A stretch of DNA of 64,000 bases from Rehmannia glutinosa (taxonomy: Eukaryota; Streptophyta; Magnoliopsida; Lamiales; Orobanchaceae): assembly GCA_016081115.2 (NCBI GenBank), contig CM071935.1:27886075-27950074 (forward strand). Direction: 5' to 3'. This document shows positions 20,587 through 33,599 of the stretch, piece by piece. How positions within the stretch are numbered: the stretch's first letter is position 1; the number at the start of each line of letters is the position of its first letter. The notes under the pieces were generated by a model, which saw only the letters and a list, made by a program, of their open reading frames with translations, was not told the origin of the DNA and ran no database searches. A program made the position numbers and the translations under genes.

Positions 20587-23500
20587 TTACAATAAAGTAA
20601 AATACATGGAGTGTTTGCAGCCGTCTTCAACGCCTTGGTTGCTTCCTCCTTTCATCTTCAGCTCTCCTCTTGCCTTTCTCTCTTCTTTCTCTTTTTTCTT
20701 CTTCTTATAGGCACGCCTTGCAGCAGGGTCATCCCTACGCTGCCTTTCTTCCCATTCTCGCGTCACCCTTTCATTCTCAGCTTTTTGCCTTCTCACAGCT
20801 TTTGCATTCTTGCGCATTACCTCTAAATTTGCTAGATGATCGTATCCAGCCCAGTAAGTGATCCCTTTCTTCGGTGGATCAATATATGTTATGCCATGTG
20901 GTCTTGGCCGCGGTTGAGAGCTTCTACCTCTTCCACTGCCACCAGATCTTCCACTTCCTCTTCCCAACTTAGCTCCTCCTCTGGGAGTGTACTGTACAGG
21001 TGCTTTTGCTTTTCTAGCTGAGTGATTGCTGGAACTCTGATGCATATCAGCTGATTTGCATACATCAAGACCCTTCTCCCAGTACATGTCCCAGGCTTGC
21101 GGTGGAGTCATATTCTTGAAGTAGCCTTCTGCCTCTAGAGTTTCAAACTCCTCTAGCGATCTGTGCTCAGATACAACATCGGGTATTGTAATTTCTCTTG
21201 GAGGTTTGATCACAGGAGAATCCTTTAAAAATCATGCTGGGGGACCATCATATTGTGTCCTTATATTCTGGATACGCGCAGAATGCTTCTTAGCTACCTT
21301 CTTGAACTCAGCTTCGATGGCTTTTGTTGATTCTTTAAATGCCAACTCAGCTTTCTGTTCCACAGACAGCTCTTTCGGTAGCTTGTTGAGTAGTGAAGTT
21401 GTTATATCTCCTTGATGAGGAGTTTTGGCAAACATAAGCTTCAAAAGGGGGGTTTTCGCAGAACTTCCTTCCACAGTAGTTGTATCTTCTTTCTTTTCCT
21501 CCTTATGACTCCCTTGCCCTTCTTTCAATTCCCTCATAGCCTCATCTTCCCCCTTTTTGGCATCATCACCAAAAGGTAAGGGACAGGCCAGGGAACATGC
21601 CACTTAAAATGAAGTCGAGTCCACTATTGGTTGAATTATGTTTAGCATCTGACTTGGAGTAAGCTGTTAGGAATTCGGACCGCATAGCCTCTGACTTAGC
21701 TGCCATTAATTTCATTTCAGTTTGGAGAACACCGAACTGCTGACTCATGGTAGTCTCCAATCTTACAATCTCATTCTTATGTTGCAGCTTGAGTAACTCC
21801 ATATCCGACTTGTGAGATTATTCAATCCTCACCATGTATTCTTTTTGCCTCTTCTAGAACTGAATGTTATCCGCACTCCAGACCAATAATTCTGCAAATA
21901 ATGACTTGAAGTAATGGACTTGCTCTCTTCTCATAGCCGTGTTCTGTGTAGCCCATTCTCGAATACATAGAACAACACCACGAATGTCCTCGCTGATGTT
22001 GGCATCAAGGTTATCCACCTTAGGTCCAATGATGCTAAGCCATGCTCCATTTTCTCAATTTCTGCACAAATGGCTTTAAACGCCTTCGGGAAGTCGGCTG
22101 TCGAAGCGAACTCATCCTTGGGTCAAACTGCATCAAAGTCGAAACCTATAGGCACCATTGTTAAATCAGCTGGAACTCGGAGTTCTTCTTGTATAATATA
22201 CTTGGCTTGTTCTCAAGAAGATTCAACATCCAGGGGTGGCAATTGGGCTTCAAATGGGAAAGTATTTTCGAACATATCATCGGGTATATAGGAATTACCG
22301 CAGGTCTAACTTGTGGAGCCTTTCCCTTCTCCTTGCGAATATCTTCAGCTCGACTTGCCTCTGTTGAACCAGCTTCATCGATGTTAGGAGCAGCTATGTT
22401 AGCCTGCTGTTGAGCTAATTGCGTCTCTGCTTGAGCAGCTGTGTTAGCCTGCTCCGCGGACTGATTTCCAGGTTGAGCAGCTGTATTAGCTTGCTCAGCT
22501 GACGTACCCTCAGGTGTCTTAACAACTTTCTTGGTATCAGTTAGAACTTTCTTTTGAGTTGTCTTGTCCTCAGTTGGTTTATCAGCGTCATTGGAGTGTG
22601 ATAGAGCCATTGGGGTTGGCTCATCAACAAATACAAACCTCATCGGAGCAGTTTTATCACTTTCTTTGCTCCGAGAGTCTTGAGAATCCTTAGTTTTGCC
22701 CTTAGAATAATCATCAGTGTGAGTGGACTCAACTTCATTGTCGGATTCAAGGAATTCTGTGTCAATATGTTCCTGTGAATCGCAAAGACCACTGATTTCT
22801 TCTTCTTCATCAGTCGTCTCCACTTGAGGAATTTGCTCATTAGCATCTTCTTTACCCAAGGAAGTCTCAACCTCCTCGTGGCCTTCTACACCCTCAGCAG
22901 TCTCAACCGCTTGAGGGCCTTCAAAGATCCCCGTGTGCGCCTTAATCGCTAGATAGGGTCTTGGGCGATTCTCCCAAAGCGAGACTCATCTGCCTTAGGG
23001 TCTTCAGTGGCATCCATCGGAGTCTTAACTCCTAGGATTGCACTTTTAGGACCAGGAGTCTCAACTCCCATGGTCTCCATTCCATCATTTGCCTCAGCTG
23101 CATCAGCAGCATCATCGGCCTTCAGTGCAGATGAAGTTTTAGCTGAGATAGTCTCAACTGTCTGATTTTCTTCAATTTCAGTCTACTGTTCTGTTTGTTT
23201 CTCACCTTCGCCTCCTAACTCCATTTGTTTGTCTCCCAAAGCATCCTCTGACCTAGCTGTGGTGGTGAGAGTTTCCCCCTCAGTTGGCGCACCAGCTAAG
23301 TTAATAGTTGTGGGGTTGCTCTGCACCTAAGACTCGACTATTTTTCCCTCTGAGTGATCAGTCGTGGGGATAGGTGTCTCAACACCTTCTGCAGTAGTTG
23401 GCTTGGGTAGGGTTCCCTCTTCATCTCTTTCCCTAGCTTCATTGCCAAACTTGTGAGAGCCATGTTCTGAGTGCACGGGGGATGTGGTGGCAACAATATC

Positions 23501-25455
23501 AGTAGCTATCTTCTGCGCCACATCCAAAGGGTTAGATCGAGGAGAGAGTTGAGAAGACTCTCCTGGACCCTCTTGCATTTGATGTTCGTGCATGGATTTA
23601 GATTCATTGATAGCCTGTTGGAATTCGACTTTCTCTGCTGCTACAACAGGGTCGATCTCCTCTAAGTCGTTGTTGTTAGTCGATTCCATTTCATGCTCAA
23701 GACCACCAGTAAACATACATATATTTGATTTTTCAATGGCCTTGGCCTTCTCCCAAGCGTTTTCTTTTTCATCTCCCTTTATGTCATGGAGGACATCCAT
23801 ACAAAAATCTTCAATAAGGGCAGAGTGGATAGAGATGTTTCCCAGGAAGCTAAAGAGCTCATCTTCTTCTTTAATGTACTTTGGTTGCTCAAATTGTTGT
23901 CTAGAGTAACTCAGCTTCCGCTTTCTGCAGTCCCTCAATCTCTATTGAATATCTGGGTACACAGGATAAAACATTATTACATCATCGTCGTCATCTCCAT
24001 CTTTCAGAATGGGGGCAAGTGGAGCTTGCTCCTTCTCAGGTACATGAGCATCCGTCTGAGAGGATAAGACAACTCTTTCCTTAGTCATCGCAGCTGTCTC
24101 TGCTCCTTGCTTTTCCACAGCTCTCTCTCGAGCAGCTGAGTCTTCTACAGTCTGCTGATCAACATCAGTAGTCTTCTCGATGTCCTTGGTGGCTACATCT
24201 CCACCTTCCTTTTCTTTAGACTGCTCATCTTGAGTTTCAACAGTATTCTCGACCTTCTCTGGCAGAGGGGTAGACTCAACTTTATCAAGGTCAGACTTCT
24301 TGACCAATCTTCGTCTCTTGGTTGGAACAAGAGGAACGGCATCCTCTTCAGCTTCTTATGTGGTGGCTTCTGTCTCCACCATCTTTATCTTTTTGGCAGC
24401 AACTGGCTTGCGAGGCACAACTGTGCGCTTCTTCTTCACGATCGGAGAAGGCTTAGATGCATCCTTCTCAAACTCGGCTGCTGGGGTAGGTGCGTCGGAT
24501 TCGGCTGCTGGGGCAGGTGCTTTTGGCTTCGCTGCAGGGGCAGGATCCTTCTTGGACATGGCTGCAGTGGCAGGTGCTTGCTTAGCTGCATCAACTCTCT
24601 TCTTCTGGATAGGCTTGGGAGAGAGAGCTGGAGCGGTTGTAGCTGTGTCTTCTGCAGCAGGGTCAGCTGACTCACCCTCACTCATGTCAGCTTTCCTTGC
24701 ATACGCCTTCCTCTGAGCTCCAGATAAGTATTCATTGAACATCTTCTTATTCACAAAGAATGGCTTTCCATGGAGCAGGACAATCCCCTTCACCTCCATC
24801 AAATGGCCAATTACCAGGCCATACCCCCAAGAGCATCCAAACGTCCCACCCTCCTTGATGGTCATGTTTATCACATTCTGGCAAATACGGCTGAAGACAA
24901 ACTCAGCCCAGTTGATCTTCTTCTCTTCCACGATCGCATCCATCACCACCAGCTTTGTTCGAGACAGCTGATTAAAGTTGCCAAACTTCATATCAATGCA
25001 CTTGGACACAATGTCCATCAACTTATGGTAATCATATTTATCAACTCCTTCTTGGCCGTATAGACAGCCTTCGCAGCTGACTAAGGTTTGGCAATCTCCT
25101 TCCAAGCCGCAACTATGTTGACATCCTTCTCGGTGATTTGTTTCAGCCCTTTAGTAGGCAACTTGCAGTGTTCAACAGGGTTAACAGTAATGATCTTGAT
25201 CGCCTTGTTGTGTACTGAAGAACGAATCTCATCATCGTGCACTTCAGCGTTAATATAAAATATTGTGACTTCCTTTAAGTACGTGTGAGAAAACTCCATA
25301 GTGAAAAAATCCTTCAGACCGGATTTCTCGAGTTTCTCATCAATCTTCTTCACCAGGGCTTCATCAGCACCCTGTTTCAGCATCCCCTTGAAATCTACTA
25401 TCGATCCAGAGTGGATCTTCTTGGACATCTTGATAAAGTCATACGATGCTTCCAT
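20587..25455 (-). pseudogene. Post-pol ORF2 of copy B, longest version in the window
   Basis: About 4.9 kb in the same orientation as gag-pol, coding for roughly 1600 residues if repaired. The start is ATG at 25455 (MEASYDF). The N-terminal globular domain (25455 to about 24700) has FSHTYLKEVTIFYINAEV, then YHKLMDIVSKCID, LSRTKLVVMDAI and NWAEFVFSRICQNVINM, and ends at AQRKAYARKAD. An Ala/Pro/Lys-rich linker follows (24680-24380). After it is a long acidic Glu/Thr/Ser/Val-rich region (24300-22160) with short degenerate repeats. A coiled-coil-like segment (21802-21566) follows. The C-terminal module (21213-20590) has EEFETLEAEGYFKNMTPPQ, an Arg/Gly-rich stretch (RGSGRSGGSGRGRSSQPRPR), YIDPPKKGITYWAGYDHLAN and a Lys/Arg/Glu-rich tail. 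At least six frame changes or stops are present. Function unknown; candidates are an env-like or accessory retrotransposon protein. Confidence 0.8.
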
Positions 25456-26010
25456 TTTCGATGAAAATAACCGGTGAATAAAGCGTAAAATCTCGATTTT
25501 GAAAAGTAGGGTTTTTGCACTTTCACAGAGAGAATTTCTTTGCTTGTTGAAGACGAGAGAGTTTTTCTGAGGAGCGAGAAAATGTGTTTTGGCTTATATT
25601 GGACTTGAAAGGACGGTTTCTGAAATTTAAAAAAATAGATCAAAATCGACGATCAGGATTTAACCTTTGAAACCACATTAATTTCCCTATATTAAATGCA
25701 ACAACACTTATATCCAATCATAGGATACCCATGCAGATTTGTTCTGGCATCATAATTACGTTTACGTAATCCTTAAAAATATTCTTGCTCGCAGAAAACG
25801 GCTGCGTTTTGTCACTTAGATCATAAATAACTCAGCTATTAACCAAAAGTGACTTAACTCTGTTTCTCTCTTCATATTAGATCACTCAGCTGTCAGCTAA
25901 CTCGATACAGCTGATTTCCCATCTTGGCTGCTTCACTTGACTGAAATGTGAAACTTGCTAATTTTTCTATCTCTCTTCTTTGTCTCTGCTGATTGAGTCT
26001 TCTGAGTATC
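25456..26010 (-). promoter_or_regulatory. pol-to-ORF2 spacer with TATA-like motif
   Basis: 555 bp separate the pol stop from the ORF2 ATG, with no gene. A TATA-like AATATAAGCC on the - strand (about 25591-25600) lies about 140 bp before the ORF2 ATG. It is followed by a CT-rich leader. The corresponding motif in copy A is at the same distance, which supports an internal promoter for ORF2 (inference). Confidence 0.4.
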
Positions 26011-29000
26011 CTAACTCATCTCAATTAATCCTAGCTCATTTTTAAGCTCTTCAAATCTTGATTCACATAGAGGTTTAGTGAATATGTCAGCTAACTGCTT
26101 ATCAGTTGAGATGTATTCCAAGGTGATGTCTTTCTTTTCAACATGATCTCTTATAAAATGATATCTAACATCAATGTGCTATGTTCTTGAGTGCAAGACT
26201 GGATTTGGAGTGATTGCAATAGCACTAGTGTTATCACACATAATTGGAATCTCTTTTTCTTCAATATCATAGTCTCTCAGCTGTTGTCTCATCCATAGAA
26301 CTTGGGCACAACAACTGCTCGCAGCTATGTACTCTGCTTCAGCTATGGATGTAGCTATTGAATTTTGTTTATTGCTGAACCAAGAAACTATTCTATTTCC
26401 ATGCATTTGACAAGTACCTGATGTACTCTTCCTGTCCACTCTACATCCAGCATAATCTGAGTCTGAGTACCTACTAGCTTGAATCCTCCTTCCTTTAGAT
26501 ACCATAAGCCAACTTCTTAGCATCTTTTCAAATACCTTAGGATTCTCTTACCTGCAGTCATGTGACTCTCTTTTGGTGCAGATTGAAATCTAGCACATAC
26601 ACCAACAACAAAGGTGATGTCTGGCCTGCTTGCTATTAAATAGAGCAATGATCCAATGCGGGCTCTATATCTAGTTTTATCAATAGCTTTGCCAACTGCA
26701 TCCATATCCATCTTGACTGATGTGTTCATAGGAATCTTCACTGATGACTTATTCTTCATGTCAAAATTCTTCATCAAATCTCTGGTATAGTTGGTTTGAC
26801 TTTTGAAGGTTCCATCCTTCATTTGCTTGACTTGAAGTCCTAAGAAGAAAGTCAGTTTTCCCATCATGCTCATTTCAAACTTGCCTTGCATGAGGTTTGA
26901 GAACTTATCACACAGCTCTTTGTTTGTGGATCCAAAGATGATGTCATCCACATATATTTGAATCCTGAAGAGTGTTCTGTCAACTTTGCCTTTGGTGAAT
27001 CCATTGTCAATTAGAAATTGTGACAATGTGTCATACCATGCTCTTGGTGCTTGTTTCAATCCATACAATACCTTTTTGAGCTTGTAGACCTTATCTCCAA
27101 TAGTTTACCTTATCTCCAATAGTTTTCTACTCAAAACCTGGAGGTTGTTCAACATAGACTTCTTCCTCTAACAGTCCATTCAGAAATGCACTTTTCACAT
27201 CCATTTGATCTATTGTGAAGTTTTTATGTGCAACATAAGCAAGAAACATCCTTATTACTTCCAATCTAGCAACAAGAGCAAAGGTTTCATCAAAATCTAT
27301 ACCTTCCTCTTGGCAATACCCTTTGGCTACCAATCTTGCTTTGTTTCTGACAACTGGTCCTTCCTCATTCATCTTGTCCCTGAATACCCACTTAATACCA
27401 ATAACATTTTGGTGAGTAGGTCTTTGAACCAATTCCCATACTTTGTTTCTTTCAAACTGTTTCAGCTCTTCTTGCATGGCCTGAATCCAATGTGTGTCTT
27501 CCAAGGCTTGAGACACATCTTTAAGCTCTATTTGGGAAATAAAACAAGTGAACATAGCTTCATTTTGTGCTCTGGATCTGGTTCTTATGTCATCTCTAAC
27601 ATTTCCAATGATTAACTCGGGTGGATGATCTCTCAGCCATCTCACATCAGGTTGGAGTAAGTCTGCTGGATTCAGCCGTCTTGCAACTAAGTTGTCTTGA
27701 ACAGCTTTTTCATCATTATTCAGCTGCAGACCTTTCAGCTGTCTTTGAGATTCAGCTATCTCATCATCTTTAGGGTTGAGTGCTCTCACATCTGCATCAA
27801 CATAGGGGCTCATCTGCATAGTTGGCTGATTCTGCTTCTCAGCTAACTCATCAATATCTTCTCCATTCACATTTGGCTCATCAAATACCACATGAATGGA
27901 TTCTTCTGTGACCATAGTCCTCTTGTTTAGCACTCTATTACCTGTTTATCATGCATCTATTCTGAGTATAACATGTTGTATTTATGGCTTCAGCCCAAAA
28001 TCCTTAGGCAGTCTAGCTTCAGCTAACATTGTTCTTGCAACTTCCTTGAGAGTTTTGTTCCTTCTTTCAGCTACTCCATTCTGCTGTGGAGTCCTTGTTG
28101 CTGATAACTCATGAGCAATACCATTGTCAACACAATATTGAGTTATAATCCCATTGAAAAACTCATTTTCTCTGTCAGACCTTATCTTTATAATTGTTTG
28201 GCTCTTTTCATTTTGAACTCTTCTCATCAGCTGAGATAACTTCTGCAGTGTTTCCTTCTTTTTACACATTAAAATTGTCCATGTATATCTTGAATAATCA
28301 TCCACCACCACTAAAGTGTATTTCTTTCCACTGATGCTAGTTGGTTCAACAGGACCAAATAAATCCATATGCAACAGATGCAATATCCTTGTTGAAGAAG
28401 GACTTGGCTTCTCCTTAAAAGATGATTTGATTTGCTTTCCCATCTGGTATGCATCACATATGCTTTCTTTATTGTATACTGAGTCAGGCAATCCTTCCAC
28501 AAGATGACTCCTTGCAAGCTTGTTGATTGTCTTTAAATTCAGGTGACTCAGCTTCTTGTGCCACAGCCAATTGGATTCGGTTGTACTCTTGGCTAGCAGA
28601 CATGTGCTTGGTGTAGCGGTTGACCAATCCACTACATACATGTTTTTCTGTCTTGTCCCTTGCAGCACTATCTCATTTGATTCAGCATCCTTGATCTAGC
28701 ATACTCCCATGTTGAAACCCACATGCCTTTATCACAGAGTTGGCTGATGCTTAATAGATTGAAATTGAGACCTTCAAGATATGCAACATCTGTGATCTCC
28801 AGTCCATTTTTCTTTATGGATCTTGTGCCTTTGATTTTCCCTGAAGCTTCATTTTCTCCAAATATGACTTTTGCACCTTTGATTTCCTTGAATTTTGATA
28901 GATTTCTTTTATTCCCTATCATATGTCTGGAACAACCACTATCCATGTACCAGGTTCCTTGGCACTCAGCTGTTCCTTGAACCTACAATCAAGGAAATTA

Positions 29001-31305
29001 ATTTTTAGGTACCCATACTTGTCTGGGTTCTGAGGGGTTAGTGCTATAAGATGCTCCAACCAACCTATAGCCAGATGATCTGACTCTAAGAGGTTGCCAT
29101 CTATCCGTTCCATAATCATAATGCACATTAGCAAATTGCTTGGGGGTTTTAGGATCATACAGCTGTCTCTTTTGTCTATATGCATATGTGTTTGTTTGAG
29201 CATTTGCTTTCTTAGGGTAATGGTGGAATTTATGGGTGTTGTGCCTGGGTGCATGTGTGTGCTGATAATAGCTCTTTTGCCTTGGGAATGACCTTTGCTG
29301 AAGTTGAGGTCTTTGCACTTTGGCTTGTATCTCATAGGTCTTTGCTGATATTTCACTTGATTATTCCAATCAGATTGGTTTGGATAGTTTCCACCATTCC
29401 CATCATATGTATTTCTTTGATGAACTTTCTGGGGCTTTTGGTAGCTCTGTTCGGCTTTTACAGAGTATTTTCTATTAGGAGTCTGCTGATGGACTTTTCT
29501 AAATTTCTTTTCAGTTGTCCTCTTAGCATACTCTACTGGATTCTTTCCTTTTCCCTTATATCCAAGGCCAGTATGATTGTGATTGTGTTTTGGTGTGGAT
29601 GTTGGTGCAACATATGGTGTTTTGGGCTTTGGATTCCCTTATTGCTTGAGGATCTTTTCTCTAAAATCACTCTGGGAGTTTGACTATGCACAAAGGAATT
29701 GAAACCTATTCCTGTCTTATCTCCACACTCTTTTTGACTCATTATAAGTTCATCCAATGATTTGGATGCTTTTGGAAATGAGGCAATCACATTTTAAAGA
29801 TTTTTTTCTCTCTTTTCATTAGCAGCTAACTCTACTAAGATCTTGGCATTTTCAGCCTTCAGCTTAGTGTTCTCATCAGCTATGTGACTTAGAGTACTCA
29901 GCTCTTTAGTCAGCTATGAGTTTTAGCTTTTAAGCTGGTTGTTTTCCTCATTTAAAAGTGTGCGTGAGGTTTTAATGTCCTCAAAATCTTTCATCATTTT
30001 GCCTAATGAATCATAAAGATCTGTGGGTGATGAAGTGTGTGTATCACAGTCACTATCACTTGAATCTGAATGAGATGAGTTAGATTGTACCTCATCTTCT
30101 TGATCTTGTTCTTTGGCCATGAGGCAGATCAAAGCCCCTTCCTTAGTATAACTCGAGTAGTCTGCTTCACTACTATCTGAGTCTTCTTTTTCTTTGCAGT
30201 TGGCTGGCTCAGCAGTCTCAGTAGCCAACATGGCTTTCTTCTTTTCTTGTCTTCTTTCCCTGAAGACTCTTCTTTCTTCTTTGTTTCTGTATTTGTTAAC
30301 TTGGTGGATAGGAACAGTCAACAACAAATTGTCTTGGTTTTCTGCAATTCCAACACAGGTTTTCAGCTCTCTCGGCTCTCTGATAGTCAGCTCTTTGATG
30401 TTCAACTCTCTTGGGTGGTCTGTCCTCCCTTGCTTTGGAAGGTGTCGAATGTCTCCTGGAGGTCTCTCCCTTAATCCTTTTGCAGTTCTTGTTAAAGAAC
30501 TTGTTAAACCTTTTAACCATGAGAGCAATTTCCTCATGGTCTATGGTTTCTTTTGACTCAGCTTTCTTCCCTTCACTGGCCATCAATGCAGCTATCTTGG
30601 ATATAGCTGTCTTCTCCTGCTCTTTTCTTCTCAGCTCAAACTCATAAGCTTTGATATCTGAGAATAGCTCATGATTTGATGTCTTTGAGAGGTCCATAGA
30701 ATGTCTCAGGGCCATGACCTTCATTTCCCATTCAGCTGGGAGGGCTCTTAGAATTTTCATGCACATCTCCTTCTGAGTGTACTCTTTCCCAAGAGCTGAA
30801 AGCTCATTTGTAATCTCTGTGAATCTGGCATCCAACTGATCCAGACTCTCACCTGCAAGCATTTTAAAATTTCAAATTTTTGACAGCAATAGTTAGTTTA
30901 TTCTCTTTAATCTATTCTGATCCTTCACAAATCAGGGTTAAATTATCCCAGATTTCTTTGGCTGATTTGTATGACTTGACTTTATTGAACATAGCCTTGT
31001 CCAATGTCTTGTAGAGAATATCCTTGGCCACATTATCTAGGTTGTATCTCTTTTTTTTTCATTAGTCATTCACAGCGAGGTTTTTCAACCAAGGTTGGTC
31101 TAGGATCTGCTGCAGCATCCTCTCCTTCATCTTGATGTACTCTTCTTACAGCAGTGTTAACTTTAAATATTTGCAATGACCCATCCTCTATCAAAAACCA
31201 CTTTTCATCATGTAAAGCGGATAGGTGAGCCTGCATATGAATCTTCTATTCATCAAACTCTTCCACAATAAACATAAGAATACGAGTTAGATTGGCTTCT
31301 ATGAT
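26011..31305 (-). pseudogene. Copia gag-pol polyprotein of copy B, degenerate
   Basis: Gag begins at about 31305 (EANLTRI), where the ATG is mutated to ATA, and an early Trp codon is a stop. The gag core is at 30862-30560. The zinc knuckle CWNCRKPRQFVVDC (about 30355) has lost its His. The Ser/Asp-rich acidic and coiled-coil part is at 30190-29920. Protease DSGCSRHMIG is at about 28946. Integrase has WHKKLSHLNLKTIN, with one zinc-binding Cys changed (CDAYQMGKQ), then HMDLFGPV, RSDRENEF and NGVAERRNK (28590-28060). RT has WVFRDKMNEEG, MDVKSAFLNG, LKQAPRAWYD and YVDD (26954-26943), with about nine residues missing just before YVDD relative to copy D. RNase H has SDSDYAGCRVDRKSTSGT, then a stop in place of the Lys of HSRTKHID. 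The polyprotein ends at a TAG at 26011-26013. Non-functional. Confidence 0.9.
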
Positions 31306-31416
31306 AATAACTTTGATTTTTTGAAATGAAAGACTTTGAAAACACAAGTGTTAAACCTTTTAAAAAAGATTGAGATCTAGTTCAGTAACCAGTGCGGAAG
31401 GCTCAATGAACCAACC

Positions 31417-31428
31417 ACTCTGATACCA
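31417..31428 (-). promoter_or_regulatory. Primer binding site of copy B
   Basis: On the - strand TGGTATCAGAGT follows the 5' LTR end (ACA) after two bases (AG). It matches the plant initiator tRNA-Met priming site TGGTATCAGAGC except at the last base. Confidence 0.93.
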
Positions 31429-31430
31429 CT

Positions 31431-32943
31431 TGTAGGTCCCAAGGGGTATGATGTAAGGTTAGGAGGGTGGGTGTTGAATAAACATTACCAAATTTTCACT
31501 TTTAGTCCTTTTAAAAATATTCAACAAAGTTGACTCGAATCAGCTAAGTCCTTGAGGCACAGCTAGGTTGGCTTTCTTCAGCAAAGTTACCCACTCAACA
31601 GACTCGGCTGAGCTGTTGATAGTATAACTTAGTTGTGTCAGCTAAAACTTAAAATTTAAATGATTTGGTTTTAAACAACAGAAAACTTAACACCTTTTGT
31701 TAATTTTAAGCACGTTTTTAACACTTGTTATTAACAGTTGGATTGCAATATAACTTATCAGCAGATATAAAAATATGCAAGAAAGTAAATGCTGAAAGTA
31801 AATTCCACAAGCAATTTTTATAGTGGTTTGAGGATGGGGTAATTCCTTTAATCCACTCTTCTCCAACTCCTGGAGGAATGCACTAAGCTTCTTCAGTCTA
31901 GAGACAGCCTTGATCACACAGCTGGCTTCTCTTGCGACTCAGCTTCTTCACAAGACAGTTGTCTTGCTACTTCAGCTCCCTTCAAGCCTTTGGAATTGAT
32001 CACACAGCCTTCCACAAACTTGAAACTTCCGGTTCGACCTTGAACCTTACTACAACTCCTTCAAACTTGGAGAGTAGACCCATTTTTGTTCTTTAAAACT
32101 TGGAGGTTACAAAGTATTCTTTCCTTCACAGCATGTGTTGGATCGAGTTCCTTCGAGTTTTAGGCTTGAGGAATTTCTTGATAAGCTTTGAGAATATTTG
32201 CAGGTTTTTCTTTTTTGAGAATGCTTGTTAATTCAGTGTCATTCGTAACCTTTTCTCAAATGCTTCCTCAACCTTTTATAGTGCTCATTTGAAAATTTGC
32301 TCGTTGAAGAGATAGACTATTTTCAAATTACACTTTCTTGTTTGTTGGCTTGTCTTTTCTTGGCCTGCAGCATTGTGATGTTGACCCTTCTTCGTATTAA
32401 ATGATTCTGTAGCTTTACAGGGCCTGGCACATGTTTTAGTGTTTTCCATTGGTTTATTCCTTTTGCATATTTATGAGACAAACACTTTAAGACAGATCAG
32501 CTTGAACTTATTATTATATTGAGTAATATTCTTGACTTCCTTCCAACGGATCAATGTCAGTTATCTTGACTTAACTGCTACTCTTACTCCTTTGACTTGA
32601 GTCTGCTCCAATCATATGGGAATGACTCAACTGTCAATTCAACTGTTAGACTTGGCTTTTTATTGACTTGACTGATACTTCCACATCCTTCACACAGTTG
32701 TTCTTCAGTTGGATCTCCTTTAGTCGAGTCTTTGCCTTTCATCTTGACCACACTCAGCTGACACACAGCTGGGTCTGTACTCTAGTCTTCAGTTGACTTC
32801 TTGCATTCTTCGACATAGCTGACTTCACTCATCTCTTTCAGTCCTATCTATTACAACATAGAAATACAAGGAAAATGGGGTGCAACTTCCTATTCTAAGT
32901 TTTACATGGTATCATCAAAATCTAATAAATAAATTTCCTAACA
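31431..32943 (-). repeat. 5' LTR of copy B
   Basis: A 1513-bp LTR reading TGTTAGGAAATT...GGGACCTACA on the - strand, with intact TG/CA ends. The TATA box TATAAAAGG is at about 32272-32280 (- strand). It is collinear with the 3' LTR at 18783-20330. Confidence 0.95.
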
Positions 32944-33599
32944 AACCTCTTAATTATCATCAAGTTTGCAAATAAACCTGGATGTTTTAGTATTTACCAA
33001 ACTGCTTAGAAATAGAATTTTAATGCATAATTGAGTTCACACTTTTGAACTATGAGATGGGAACTAGTGGCACTCACTAATTAGTAATTACTACTATATA
33101 AAAAATTAATATTTTTAATTCAAATAGTATTTTAATTTTATACTACATCAGAAAATATTCTGAAGAATCCACTATGTTGAAAAGAGGGGGAGAAAAGCAA
33201 AAATTTGTCCAAATATTTATTTCGAAACCAAACAAAGCCTCAGTTGCTAAAGTAACATGAAGAGCCATTATCTCCATTATCACTATAAGTGTCATTTTCT
33301 AAAATGATGAACTGTTTAGTTGAAACTAAGTGAATCATATTACATTCAGTTTCTACTTAGCAAAACTTATATATGGATAGGATATTGACATGATGATTAT
33401 CTAGGCCGATCTTGGTTTTTTGGGGCTCATGGCAAAAAGAAAAAAAGGGAGTTTTAATTATAAAAAGAAAATTAAGAAGAATACAAATAGAGGCCATATA
33501 ATAAAAAGAAAAAAATACAAATAAAATATGTATACCTATATATAAAGACTTATGCAAAATTGGGTCGACCCTAATTATTATTATAAAATTTAAAAACTA

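Larger units (their letters stand above)
18783..32943 (-). mobile_element. Full-length 14.2-kb Copia retrotransposon (copy B), TSD AACCT
   Basis: A complete LTR element on the - strand. The 5' LTR is 31431-32943, followed by the initiator-Met PBS, gag-pol, a long leader, ORF2, a polypurine tract and the 3' LTR at 18783-20330. Perfect 5-bp duplications AACCT flank it (18778-18782 and 32944-32948). Domain order is gag, protease, integrase, RT and RNase H, so it is Ty1/Copia. The large coiled-coil-containing gag and the sense ORF after pol suggest the Sirevirus group (inference). The unusual size comes from ORF2 of about 4.9 kb. The two LTRs differ by many substitutions and several small indels (for example about 27 bp near 19245 missing from the 5' LTR), and all ORFs are broken, so the insertion is not recent. 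Confidence 0.95.
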
